A stretch of 25,442 nucleotides of DNA from DATLFI01 sp035524895 (GTDB lineage: Bacteria; Acidobacteriota; Thermoanaerobaculia; Multivoradales; Multivoraceae): contig DATLFI010000095.1 in NCBI GenBank assembly GCA_035524895.1, forward strand, positions 1 to 25,442, read 5' to 3'. The position numbers and the translations under genes were made by a program. Position 1 is the stretch's first letter; each line of letters begins with the position of its first letter. Under the pieces are notes generated by a model. That model had not been told where the DNA came from. It made no database searches and saw only the letters and a program-made list of their open reading frames with translations. Positions 15,161 to 23,592 of the stretch are shown one piece after another.

Positions 15161-15169
15161 ATTGTAGCA
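15161..15169 (-). promoter_or_regulatory. Extended -10 element for the cytochrome gene
   Basis: Read on the minus strand this is TGC-TACAAT, an extended -10 (TGnTAnAAT-like), 58 bases before the ATG at 15103. Its TGC is the outer end of the palindrome 15167-15199, and no -35 match is seen inside the palindrome. This would suit a promoter controlled by a protein binding the palindrome. Confidence 0.45.
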
Positions 15170-15199
15170 GTCTTCCATGGGCCGCCCATGGAAGACTGC
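15167..15199. promoter_or_regulatory. Perfect 15-bp inverted repeat (operator or terminator hairpin)
   Basis: GCAGTCTTCCATGGG, spacer CCG, CCCATGGAAGACTGC: every base of the two 15-base arms pairs. It lies 21 bases after the acyl-CoA synthetase stop and 63 bases before the cytochrome start, both on the minus strand. As RNA it would be a very stable stem with a 3-base loop, able to end or stabilise the synthetase transcript, but no T-run follows in either direction. As DNA it overlaps an extended -10. A terminator, a regulator site or a mobile palindrome are all possible. Confidence 0.7.
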
Positions 15200-15220
15200 G
15201 CACCTGCCCCTTGGCGCTCG

Positions 15221-16792
15221 CTACACCCGACTCGCTCGCCCTGCCCAGTAAGGCTCTCTGAGCTCGCGCTTGAGCACCTTGCCAGAACCGGTCTTGGGCA
15301 GCTCCGGTAGGAACGCCACCGAGCGCGGCACCTTGTAGCTCGCCAGATGCGCGCGCGCGTGCGCGACGACCTGGTCGACGGTGAGCGTGGTTCCGAGCTG
15401 TGGCACCACGGCCGCGTGCACCAGCTCGCCCCACTCCTCCGACGGGATGCCAAATACTGCGGCCTCGTACACATCAGGGTGGCTCTCGAGCGCCGCCTCG
15501 ACCTCCGCTGGGTAGATGTTCATCCCGCCGGAGATGACCATGTCCCGCTTGCGGTCGCAGATGTAGTAGAAGCCCTCTTCGTCGAAGTACGCGACGTCGC
15601 CGACGGTGTGGAAATCGCCACGCCGATCCGCCTCGTACTTCTCCGGCGACTTGTGGTACGTGTCGTACATGCTGCGGCTGCGCACGAACACCTCGCCTGG
15701 GCGGCGCGGCTCGGTGACCAGGTTGCCGTCGTCGTCGTAGAGCAGCACCTCGATCAGCGGCGCTGGCTTGCCGCAGGATCCCGGCTTGCGGAGCTGGTCC
15801 TCCGGGCGGAGGATCATGTTGACGCCCATCTCGGTCGAGCCGTAGACCTCGAACAGCGAATCGGCCGGAAAGTCGGCGAGGTACGCCTGCTTGAGCGCGA
15901 ACGGCCAGGGTGCGGCGTTGGCGATCATCACCCGCAGGCTCGAGCGCACGTAGCGAGCCTTGAGCTCCGACGGCAGGCTGGTGATGGCGCGGATCGGCGT
16001 CGGTGCCGAGAAGGTGGAGGTGCAACGATAGCGATCCACCAGGCGCAGCCAGTCTTCGGGATCGAACTTGCGCTGCAGCACCACGGTGTGACCCAGCAGG
16101 TACGCGATCGACATGAAGCCGCCCGGCCCCGAGTGGTAGAGCGGCCCGGTGGTGATGTACACCTCGTCGGGCCGGTAGCCGATGTGCTGGACCATCGCGC
16201 CGAGCTGTTCGGGATCTCCGGTACCGATGCGCACCGCACCCTTGGGCCGGCCCGTCGTGCCCGAGGTGTAGATCATGGTGCGAGGCTGGACTGCCGGCAG
16301 CGGCAGCGGATCGTCGCCGGCGCCCGACACGAAGGACTCGGCGGACACCATTCCGGCTGGCAAGGCTCCCCCGTTGCCCCCGAACACCACGATCTCTCTG
16401 ACCTGAGGGATGTGCGGCCGGATGCTCTCGAACAGACCGACGTGGTCCGCGTCGATCCAGGCCAGGACAGCGTCCGAGTCGTGGACCACATAAGCGGCTT
16501 CTTCGGGCGTGAGCCGATAGTTCAACGGCACGGCGGTCACGCCCGCCTTGCGAGCCGCGTGGATCATGGTCACCGCGCCGGGCGAGTTCATGCCGCACCA
16601 CAGCACGCGCTCGCCGGGCCGAACGCCGAAGCTGAGGAGGGATCGAGCGAGCCGGTTCGCCCCTCGCTCGAGCTCGTTGTACGTCCAGATCCGCGCGCGC
16701 TGGCCGGAGGGGTGCTCGATCAGCGCGATCTTGAGCGGCTGCTTGGCGGCGTTGAGGGTGAGCGAATCGGCTGCTACGGCTGTTCCGGACAC
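15221..16792 (-). CDS. AMP-dependent acyl-CoA synthetase
   Basis: 523 residues from GTG 16792, with GGAGG 5 bases upstream. This is an ANL-superfamily ligase: the P-loop TMIYTSGTTGRPKGAV at 172-187, EVYGSTEMGVN around 330-340, GDVAYFDEEGFYYICDRKRD followed by ISGGMNIYPAEVE, and the C-terminal lysine K505 in PKTGSGKVLKREL. It activates a carboxylic acid to an acyl-AMP and then to the CoA thioester. Chain length cannot be read from sequence; fatty or aromatic acids are both possible. It starts 47 bases after the WS/DGAT stop on the same strand, so the two are very likely one operon, which favours a fatty acid as substrate feeding the acyltransferase. The length is usual for the family. Confidence 0.9.
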   Translation of the reverse strand: MSGTAVAADSLTLNAAKQPLKIALIEHPSGQRARIWTYNELERGANRLARSLLSFGVRPGERVLWCGMNSPGAVTMIHAARKAGVTAVPLNYRLTPEEAAYVVHDSDAVLAWIDADHVGLFESIRPHIPQVREIVVFGGNGGALPAGMVSAESFVSGAGDDPLPLPAVQPRTMIYTSGTTGRPKGAVRIGTGDPEQLGAMVQHIGYRPDEVYITTGPLYHSGPGGFMSIAYLLGHTVVLQRKFDPEDWLRLVDRYRCTSTFSAPTPIRAITSLPSELKARYVRSSLRVMIANAAPWPFALKQAYLADFPADSLFEVYGSTEMGVNMILRPEDQLRKPGSCGKPAPLIEVLLYDDDGNLVTEPRRPGEVFVRSRSMYDTYHKSPEKYEADRRGDFHTVGDVAYFDEEGFYYICDRKRDMVISGGMNIYPAEVEAALESHPDVYEAAVFGIPSEEWGELVHAAVVPQLGTTLTVDQVVAHARAHLASYKVPRSVAFLPELPKTGSGKVLKRELREPYWAGRASRV

Positions 16793-16839
16793 GCTCTCCT
16801 CCTGCTACCTCGAGTCGATCGCTCCTTCTGCGGAGACGA

Positions 16840-18492
16840 TCACTCCGTCTTCGCTTCGGCAGTCCGCCGCGCGCGCCCGGCCTTCTTGGTCGGCGCTGCC
16901 TTCTTGGTCGGCGCTGCCTTCTTGGACGGCCCCCCAGCCTTCTTCGACAGCGGTGGCTTCCTCGACGGAGACGGTTTCGCCGCCGACGCGCGCTCCCGCC
17001 GGGGCCGAGCGCGCTTCGTCGTCTGCGACGGCTCGCTCGGCGCGTCCGGGCAGCTCGGCTGCGACGACCGCAGCTCCACCGCGCCCATCGCGGGCACTCC
17101 AGCGGCCTCCTTCATCTCCGCGAAGCACTGGTCGAACAGGTCGCGCAGCACGTCGACGTCCGGACAGGCGCCGGTGTCGCTGTTGATCCCGACGAAGAGT
17201 TGCTGGTCGTAGCTGAAGATGGCCGTGGTCACACCGAGGTCGTAGCCGACCGGCACGTGCGGGTAGTAGGCGACCAGGCGGTGCCCCAACGCGTAGAGCG
17301 GGATCTGCGGGCCCGGAACGTTGGTGCACACGATGTTGAACACCGGGAACGGGCTGGTCGCGATCGCGCCGAAGGCCGCCTGCAACGGCGCCGGGACCGC
17401 GCCCGCGAGGTTGACCACCATGCTCACGCCGTCTGCGACCCGGCCATCCTTGAGCGTGCGGGTCGTGGCGCGCACGGCGCGCAGGCGCTGCTCGTGATCC
17501 TCTAGGTGGAGAGGCACCTGCACCGGCAGCACCGAGACCAGGTTGCCGAGATCGGCAGCCTGCGTATCGGGGCGCACGTTCACCGGCACCATCACCCGCA
17601 TCGACAGGCCGTCCGTCTTCTGGCCGTGCTCGCGGCAGAAGCGGCCGACCGCACCGCCCAGGACCGTCAGCATCACGTCGTTGACCGTCCCGCCCAGCGC
17701 GCTGCGCACCGCGCGCGCCTCGGCGAACGACACGCGCGTCCACACGAACCGGCGCCCTCCGGTGCAACGCCGATTGAACACCAGGCGGCGAGGCGGCACC
17801 AGCAGGTCCGGAACGCCCTCGGCGAGCGCCGCGAAGCTAGCCTCGATGCGCGAGCGATCGAGACCACGGCCGAGCTCGGTGAGCTTCCGGAAGTACTCCG
17901 CCCACACATCGATGTTGGTGCGTGCGTTGTCCCACATCGCCTCGGCCAGACGTCGTGCCGGATCGAGCGGCGTGGTGGGCTCGTACTCGTCCTCGAGCTT
18001 CGGAGCGGGCGGGTCGCGCTCCAGGTCGAACAGCGTGAGCATGATCGCGTTGCCGCCCACGCCGTCGACCATCGCGTGGTGCACCTTGGACACCAGCGCC
18101 GATCGGCCACCCTCGAGCCCGACGATGACGTGCAGCTCCCACAGCGGGCGCCTGCGATCCATCATGCCGGCGATCAGCTCGTTGACCTTGACCTGGAGCT
18201 GCGCCTCCGATCCGGGCGACGGCAGGCGATGCAGCGGCATGTGGTGACGGATGTCGAACTCTGGGTCGGTCTCCCAGGTCGGGTGTCCGGCGAAGAACGG
18301 CACCATCACCGCCCGCTCGCGGAAGCGCGGCAACCGCGGCAACTTCGCCGCTACCCGCGCCATGTACTCGTCGTGCGGCAGCTCGCCCTCGAGGATGCAG
18401 ACCGCCCCGATGTGCATGGGGCTGTCGTCTCGTTCGAAGTAGAGGAACGAGGCGTCCGTGGTGGTGAGCCTGCCGCTGTGATGACGGGCCAT
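16840..18492 (-). CDS. Wax ester synthase / diacylglycerol acyltransferase (WS/DGAT) with lysine-rich C-terminal tail
   Basis: 550 residues from ATG 18492. The catalytic HHxxxDG motif is intact (HHAMVDG, 138-144) after PLWELHVIVGL. The family motifs GGTVNDVMLTVLGGAV, GNLVSVLPVQVPLH and the C-terminal NVPGPQIPLYALGHRL are present, so residues 1 to about 470 are a complete WS/DGAT. These enzymes join acyl-CoA to fatty alcohols or diacylglycerol at the membrane and build storage lipid bodies. Residues 476-550 are an added tail rich in Lys, Ala, Pro and Arg, with a SKKAGGPSKKAAPTKKAAPT repeat like bacterial histone H1-like proteins. Neighbour: the acyl-CoA synthetase follows by 47 bases, a likely substrate supplier. 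The tail may bind DNA, lipid-body surface or polyphosphate; this is a guess. Confidence 0.9.
   Translation of the reverse strand: MARHHSGRLTTTDASFLYFERDDSPMHIGAVCILEGELPHDEYMARVAAKLPRLPRFRERAVMVPFFAGHPTWETDPEFDIRHHMPLHRLPSPGSEAQLQVKVNELIAGMMDRRRPLWELHVIVGLEGGRSALVSKVHHAMVDGVGGNAIMLTLFDLERDPPAPKLEDEYEPTTPLDPARRLAEAMWDNARTNIDVWAEYFRKLTELGRGLDRSRIEASFAALAEGVPDLLVPPRRLVFNRRCTGGRRFVWTRVSFAEARAVRSALGGTVNDVMLTVLGGAVGRFCREHGQKTDGLSMRVMVPVNVRPDTQAADLGNLVSVLPVQVPLHLEDHEQRLRAVRATTRTLKDGRVADGVSMVVNLAGAVPAPLQAAFGAIATSPFPVFNIVCTNVPGPQIPLYALGHRLVAYYPHVPVGYDLGVTTAIFSYDQQLFVGINSDTGACPDVDVLRDLFDQCFAEMKEAAGVPAMGAVELRSSQPSCPDAPSEPSQTTKRARPRRERASAAKPSPSRKPPLSKKAGGPSKKAAPTKKAAPTKKAGRARRTAEAKTE
16881..16930 (-). 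repeat. 18-bp tandem repeat inside the WS/DGAT tail
   Basis: Two exact 18-bp units (16881-16898 and 16899-16916) and a partial third unit (16917-16930, with one A/T change) encode the KKAAPT hexapeptide repeat on the minus strand. Exact identity at the DNA level suggests recent expansion by slippage, so copy number may vary between strains. Confidence 0.9.
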
Positions 18493-18593
18493 TTCGCCTT
18501 ATCGCCTGCCAACCGAAGGGCCGACAAGCTATCACGGCGCTGGTGGTAGCATCCGTCGCCGCTCCGTCCACGAGGGCATCGGCGCAGGGTCGC

Positions 18594-18608
18594 TCCAGCG
18601 GCGCTGGA
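18594..18608. promoter_or_regulatory. Palindrome in the divergent WS/DGAT-acetyltransferase gap
   Basis: TCCAGC-GGC-GCTGGA is a perfect 6-bp inverted repeat, and a second CGAGC-AA-GCTCG follows at about 18614-18625. Both lie within the 159-bp gap between two divergent starts (18492 minus, 18652 plus) and could be regulator sites for either gene. In GC-rich DNA short palindromes also arise by chance. Confidence 0.25.
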
Positions 18609-18651
18609 ACCTACGAGCAAGCTCGCACGACCGCACGGGCATGGAGGCAGG

Positions 18652-19230
18652 ATGGCAACCGCAACCAGCGTAGCGACCCTGAAGCGTACGTACCCGCGCC
18701 CGATCGCTGCGGACGGGCTGTCGGTCGAGCTCTCGCGCATCGGCCCCGGTGACCGTAACGACGTGGTCGCGTTCGCGCGGGCGCTCGGCGAGCACGACCA
18801 CCTCTTCCTGCGCATGGACCTCACCGACCCCAAGGTCGTCGACGACCTGATCCGCGACCAGGGCGGCGACCAGCGCATCACGCTGATCGCCCGCGACGGC
18901 GGCAGTTTGGTGGGCTACGGGTCCCTGATCCGCGAGCCGGTGCTGTGGACCCGCCACCTCGGCGAGATCCGCGTCATCGTCGCCCAGAGCCATCGCGCCA
19001 AAGGCCTTGGAGTCGCGCTCGCTCGTGAAATCTTTCAGATCGCCAAGGAGGTCGGCCTACGCAAGGTGATCGCCCGCATGGCGTTGCGCCAGGAGGGAGC
19101 GCGGCGCATGTTCGAGCGCATCGGCTTCCACGCCGAGGCGTTGCTCTCCGACTGGGTGGTGGACCGCAACGACCGCACGCATGACCTGCTGGTGATGTCG
19201 TACGACCTCACATCGTTGACGTCGGAGTGA
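18652..19230 (+). CDS. GNAT-family N-acetyltransferase
   Basis: 192 residues from ATG 18652, with GGAGG a few bases before. A single GNAT domain spans about 22-185: SVELSRIGPGDRNDVVAFARAL, the strand ITLIARDGGSLVGYGSLI, then motif A, IRVIVAQSHRAKGLGVALAREIF, with the acetyl-CoA pyrophosphate loop RAKGLG at 116-121, and KVIARMALRQEGARRMFERIGFHAEALL as motif B. It transfers an acetyl group from acetyl-CoA to an unknown amine, on a protein or small molecule. It is divergent from WS/DGAT and converges on the kinase gene with a 74-base gap, so no operon partner helps to name the substrate. Confidence 0.9.
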   Translation: MATATSVATLKRTYPRPIAADGLSVELSRIGPGDRNDVVAFARALGEHDHLFLRMDLTDPKVVDDLIRDQGGDQRITLIARDGGSLVGYGSLIREPVLWTRHLGEIRVIVAQSHRAKGLGVALAREIFQIAKEVGLRKVIARMALRQEGARRMFERIGFHAEALLSDWVVDRNDRTHDLLVMSYDLTSLTSE

Positions 19231-19304
19231 GAGGCGGCGAGCACCAGGCGAGCTCACGCTGACAGGCGCGATGCCCGCGGCGCGCGACGCGGCACGACGG
19301 ACAT

Positions 19305-22300
19305 TCACTGGCTCTCGCCGGATGCGCGAGCCTGCGGCCACCCCAGCCGCTCCCACAGCGGCGCGAGGTCGACCTGGCCGAGGGCCTCCACGCGCGTCAC
19401 GGTGCGGCCGCTGACGACCTGGAAAGGCACCTCGACGTTGCGCCCGTCCGGTCCACGGAGCGTCAGCCGATACGCGCCGGGGGGCAGGTCGAGCCGGAGC
19501 GGCGTGTAGCTCCTCCCGGCATCCAGGATGGAGCGCCCGCCGGCGTCGGTGATGGCGAGGACCTCGGCCCACGGACGCGCATCGAGCACCAGCACTCCGC
19601 TGGGTGGCGGTGGCGGCGGCAAATCCGGCGCCTCCTCGCCTCCCGACAACAGCACGACCAGGACCAGGATCAACGCCAGCAGGCCGGCGCCTCCGGCTAC
19701 CCATACCCAGATGGGCCAGCGACTCTCGCTCCGATCGCGCTCGATGCGCTCGCGCAGATCTGCCAGTTCCCCTGGCGCCTGGTGCTCCCGCTCGATGCGG
19801 TCGATTTCGCGTAAGGCCTGCCTGTAGCGCTCCTGCCGCCGCAACGTCTCGACCGACTCGCGTTCGAGCGCTAGGGCGTTCTGGCGAGCTGCCTGCCGCC
19901 GCGTCTCCTCGACCCCAGCCTTGGCCTGCTGGTACGCGGCGAGCACGTCGGAGTCCGCGGGCGCTAGATCGCGCGCCCGGCCCAGCTCGCGCACGGCATC
20001 TTCGTGCCTGCCCTCGGCGAGCGCACGACGACCTGCCTCGAGGTGCTCCCGCGACTTCGCATGCCGCTGCTCCTGCGACGCCGCGTCCACCCGTTCACGC
20101 AGAGCGAGGAACGGCTCGGCGCCGAACCGATCCTCGGCCGCTTCCAGCATTCGTGCTGCCTCCGCCGCGTCACCGCTCGCGAGGCGTTCCTCGATCCCCA
20201 GGCGCCAGGCGCCCGCGGCGCGCTCGCCCGCGCGCAGCCGGACGTCGTCCTGGGCAGCCTTCAGCCGCTGTTCCAGGTCCAGCGGGAGGTCGTCGCGAGG
20301 CGCCAGCTCGAGATCGGCGGCTGCCTCTTCGAACCGCTCTTCCGACAGGTGCCCGTACGCCGCATGGAGGCGTCTCTCGGCATCGGCCCACTGGCGCTCC
20401 AGTCGTCGCAGGCGTTCGATCTGCTGCGCGACGTAGGGGTCGCCGTCGAGGGTGCCCAGCCCCGCCCGTCCGACCGCTCCCTGCGCACCTCCCAGGTCGC
20501 CATCCCTCAGGCGAGTCTCGAGCTCCTGAGCCAGTCGCTGACGCGCGGCGGTGACGATTCGATCCCGCTCTGTCGCATCGAGTGCCTCGCGTAGCTCGGC
20601 GAGCATGGCCTCTGCCGACCCGGGGTCGCTGGCGCCGAGAGCCAACGCCTCCTCGAGCACCGGGATCGCTTCCTCGCGACGACCCTCCTCCCCGAGCGTT
20701 CGGGCCCGCTCGAGCGCCGCGGCGAACTGCGCGTCGCGGTCCTGCTGCTCCCGCTGCGCGAACTCGTCCCACAGCGCGTAGAGCTCTTCGCACTCCCCGG
20801 CGGTTCCCTGCGCCCCGATCAAAGCGTCGCGCGCCTCTTCCCAGGACCGCTGGTCGAACAGACCGCGAACCCGCTGGGCGCAATCGTCGAGCCACCGACT
20901 TCGCTCCTCGTGAGCGCGCCGCAGGCCCAGCTCCGCGCCGTAGCGCCGTTGCATGTCGGTCAACGAGGCATCTCCGGGGAGCAGCGCTACCGCCTCGTCG
21001 AGCAATCGGCTCGCGGACTCGACGTCTCCGCGATCGCGCAGACGAACGGCCTCTTCCCTCAGGTAGCGCGCACGCAGCACCGACTGCTGTGCTGTCAGCG
21101 CGCGCACCAGCGCCCGTACCCCTTCGTGCCGCGGCTCGAGCTGCACCAGGCCCTCGACCAGCCCGACGGCCTCCTGGAGCTTGCCCTGCTCCGCCAGACC
21201 GCGAGCCCGCTCGAGCTCGGTCTCGATCTGGCGCGCTCTGTGGTGTCGAGCTTCCTCTCCGTCGAGCTCCGCGAGCAGGCCCCGAGCCCCTGCGTCGGCA
21301 GGATCGCGCCGCAGCGCCTCCGTAACCTTCGCGCGGGCTCCCGCGAAGTCGTTGGCCTCGAGCGCGACGCGCGCGTCTCCCAGCAGGACTTCGAGCGTTT
21401 GCGGCGGTGGCGGCGTCGCGCGTTGGGCCGGGAACACGTCGCGCAGCGCCGCGGCGGCTTCCGCGCCCGCCGCCGCGCGCTCCGCGGTGTCGAGCCGGCG
21501 CCACTCGAGGATCTGCTTCGCAGCGTCTAGACCTTCCTGCGCCTTGTGCAGCCCCACAGCCTGCAGCCGCTCGATGAGCTCCGCGGCCGAGGCAGGTCGC
21601 TGCTGCGGGTCCTTCGACAGGGTCAGCAGCACGAGCTCGCGGACTCGGGCGGGCACCCGCCCGGTCGGATCGCTCTTCTCGAAGGGCAACACCGGCTGGT
21701 AGAGGTGTCCCACGATGTAGGACGACACGTCGCGTCCGGAAATCGGGAACTGACCGGTCAGCAGTTGGTAGAGAACGATGCCGAAGGAGTAGAGGTCACA
21801 CCGGGCGTTCGCCTTGTCGGAGCCTTGCTGGAAGCTCTCGGGTGCCGCGTAGCGCACCTTGCCGAGGAAGGTGTCGGCCTTGGTCAGCGTGCTCTTCGAG
21901 CCGACGCGCTTCGCGATGCCCAGGTCGATGAGCTTGACCATCGGGCGACCATCGAAGTCCGCCGTCAGCATCAGGTTGTCGGGCGAGATGTCGCGATGCA
22001 CCAAGCCACGCTGGTGCAGATAGTCGAGCGCACGCAGCGTTTGCAGCGCGAGCTCGCAGGTCAGGCTCACCGGCAGGCTGGCGTGCCGATCGAGGACCTC
22101 CTGCAACGACAAGCCATCGATGTACTCGATGACCATGTAGCGCGCGCCGTTCTCGTCGACGCTGAAGTCGTAGAGCTGCGCGATGTTGGGGTGGCGCAGC
22201 CGGATGGCGTGTCGCGCCTCGCGCACGAAACGCTTCCCGAGCTCTGCGTCGTCCTCGATCTGGGCCCGCATCATCTTGATGACGCGCACCTCGTCGAGGA

Positions 22301-22397
22301 ACTGATGGCGCACCTTGTAGATGGCGCCCATGCCGCCCTCGCGCAGCTTCTCTAGGATCTCGTACTTGCCCTCGAGCTGTGGCAGTTCGGCGGTCAC
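19305..22397 (-). CDS. Transmembrane serine/threonine protein kinase with TPR-like helical region and PEGA domain
   Basis: 1030 residues from GTG 22397 with a GAGGA ribosome binding site. Kinase domain about 12-280: glycine loop REGGMGAIYKV, Lys41 in RVIKMM, Glu60, catalytic loop HRDISPDN (134-141), DLG at 158-160 in place of DFG, APE at 185-187, DLYSFGIVLYQLLTG. The HRDxSPxN form, with Ser for the usual Lys, is common in myxobacterial kinases. Residues 290-890 are a long run of charged helices with TPR-like repeats (for example ELERARGLAEQGKLQEAVGLVEG). A membrane segment follows at about 894-917, then a proline run and a PEGA-like beta domain (about 933-1005: GVLVLDARPWAEVLAI, LPPGAYRLTL) outside the cytoplasm. 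The preceding gene lies 40 bases upstream in one operon. Likely a signal-sensing or scaffold kinase; its targets are unknown. Confidence 0.9.
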   Translation of the reverse strand: MTAELPQLEGKYEILEKLREGGMGAIYKVRHQFLDEVRVIKMMRAQIEDDAELGKRFVREARHAIRLRHPNIAQLYDFSVDENGARYMVIEYIDGLSLQEVLDRHASLPVSLTCELALQTLRALDYLHQRGLVHRDISPDNLMLTADFDGRPMVKLIDLGIAKRVGSKSTLTKADTFLGKVRYAAPESFQQGSDKANARCDLYSFGIVLYQLLTGQFPISGRDVSSYIVGHLYQPVLPFEKSDPTGRVPARVRELVLLTLSKDPQQRPASAAELIERLQAVGLHKAQEGLDAAKQILEWRRLDTAERAAAGAEAAAALRDVFPAQRATPPPPQTLEVLLGDARVALEANDFAGARAKVTEALRRDPADAGARGLLAELDGEEARHHRARQIETELERARGLAEQGKLQEAVGLVEGLVQLEPRHEGVRALVRALTAQQSVLRARYLREEAVRLRDRGDVESASRLLDEAVALLPGDASLTDMQRRYGAELGLRRAHEERSRWLDDCAQRVRGLFDQRSWEEARDALIGAQGTAGECEELYALWDEFAQREQQDRDAQFAAALERARTLGEEGRREEAIPVLEEALALGASDPGSAEAMLAELREALDATERDRIVTAARQRLAQELETRLRDGDLGGAQGAVGRAGLGTLDGDPYVAQQIERLRRLERQWADAERRLHAAYGHLSEERFEEAAADLELAPRDDLPLDLEQRLKAAQDDVRLRAGERAAGAWRLGIEERLASGDAAEAARMLEAAEDRFGAEPFLALRERVDAASQEQRHAKSREHLEAGRRALAEGRHEDAVRELGRARDLAPADSDVLAAYQQAKAGVEETRRQAARQNALALERESVETLRRQERYRQALREIDRIEREHQAPGELADLRERIERDRSESRWPIWVWVAGGAGLLALILVLVVLLSGGEEAPDLPPPPPPSGVLVLDARPWAEVLAITDAGGRSILDAGRSYTPLRLDLPPGAYRLTLRGPDGRNVEVPFQVVSGRTVTRVEALGQVDLAPLWERLGWPQARASGESQ

Positions 22398-22437
22398 GCG
22401 ACGGTCCTCGGAAGCTGCGACTCGGGGGGCGCCGCGG

Positions 22438-23592
22438 TCACTGCGGGGCCGGTAGGTCGACGACGGTCGGAACGGCAGGCGGCACCGAGCCGAAGAACTG
22501 GACGAATCGCGGCGAGAACGGCAGGCCGGACAGGTCGAGCTCCGGCGCGAGCTGGCGGCAGGCAGCGACCTGCTGGCGGGCCGACTCGAGGAGCTGGGGC
22601 TCGCGCTCGCCGTTGCGCTGGTACAACGCGAAAGAGGCCGCTGCGCCGAGCAGGTATCGCGCTACCTCCACACGTGGACCGCCGGTCGGTACGGAATCGA
22701 GCGAGCGCAGGGCCCGGCCATAGTCCGCCCCAAAGAGCGCGCGCGCAGATTCCTCCAGCGCGAAGGGCACCGGGTCGAACACCGTCGGCTCTGCGGGCCT
22801 CGCGGTCGGCGGCGACGCCGTGGAGGAAGACGCAGGGGAGGACGCTGAGGAGGACCTGGAGGGGGACGAGGATGCTTGGCGGGGCGAGGACCGAGTCGGC
22901 TCGGGCGACAGGGCAGCGCCTCTCGCCTGCGGAATGCCGGCCGGAACCGTGGACGTGCGCGACGGTGGTGGCGCGGCCTGGGGTGCCAGAGCGGCGAGCC
23001 CGCGGTCGAGATCGGCCCGCAGCCGCTCCAGCTCGGGCACTGGGACCTGCTCGTCGACTCGAGCCGCAAGGTCCGTCAACCTGCGGAGCTCTCCTCCCCC
23101 GCCGTCGGTCGGCCGCGCCGTAGCCAGCCGTTCGGCGCCGCGCCGGCGCAGCTCCTCGAGGGCATCGAGGACCAGACGCTGCCGATTCCGCAAGCTCCCC
23201 ACTCGCGCCGCGAGCTCCCGTTGCAGACGCTGCAGCTCACCAGCCTGCGCCACGACGCGGCGCTCGACGATCTGCATGGCGCCAGCCTCGGCGGAGCGGT
23301 CCGCGAGAATCCCACGAGCATCGCCGATCACTCCCTCGGCGGTCGCGATGCGACCGGCGACCGGCGCTTCCAGCTCCGCCGCCGATAGCCGCTCGACCTC
23401 CCCGCGCACGTTGGCGACGAACGCCCTAGCCTCCTCGGCCTTGACCAGCGACGCCGCCAGGCGCTGGCGAGCGAGCGCGGATTGCCTCTGGGCCGGCGAC
23501 TGACCCCAACCCACCTGGGCCACGAGCACCGCCAGCACGGTCACCGCAAGCGATGCCCGCCAAGTTTCGAGTCGTTCGCGCGCTGCAGCCAC
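22438..23592 (-). CDS. Secreted or membrane-anchored coiled-coil protein in operon with the kinase
   Basis: 384 residues from GTG 23592; no strong ribosome binding site is visible, so the start is less sure. Residues 11-31 (ASLAVTVLAVLVAQVGWGQ) form a signal peptide or anchor. About 32-165 is a charged, Ala/Arg/Glu-rich coiled-coil. About 208-272 is a Ser/Pro-rich linker (SSSPSRSSSASSPASSSTAS). The last 110 residues are helical and TPR-like: ALFGADYGRALRSLDSV, VARYLLGAAASFALYQR, ESARQQVAACRQLAPELDLS, ending FSPRFVQFFGSV. I do not recognise a named family. It precedes the kinase by 40 bases on the same strand, so the two are cotranscribed. It may be a periplasmic partner of the kinase's PEGA domain or one of its regulators; this is inferred from position only. 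Confidence 0.75.
   Translation of the reverse strand: MAAARERLETWRASLAVTVLAVLVAQVGWGQSPAQRQSALARQRLAASLVKAEEARAFVANVRGEVERLSAAELEAPVAGRIATAEGVIGDARGILADRSAEAGAMQIVERRVVAQAGELQRLQRELAARVGSLRNRQRLVLDALEELRRRGAERLATARPTDGGGGELRRLTDLAARVDEQVPVPELERLRADLDRGLAALAPQAAPPPSRTSTVPAGIPQARGAALSPEPTRSSPRQASSSPSRSSSASSPASSSTASPPTARPAEPTVFDPVPFALEESARALFGADYGRALRSLDSVPTGGPRVEVARYLLGAAASFALYQRNGEREPQLLESARQQVAACRQLAPELDLSGLPFSPRFVQFFGSVPPAVPTVVDLPAPQ

Noticed and set aside
15347..17212. 621-codon plus-strand open frame opposite the acyl-CoA synthetase and WS/DGAT tail
   Set aside because: Antisense shadow; the minus strand carries intact ANL and WS/DGAT motifs.
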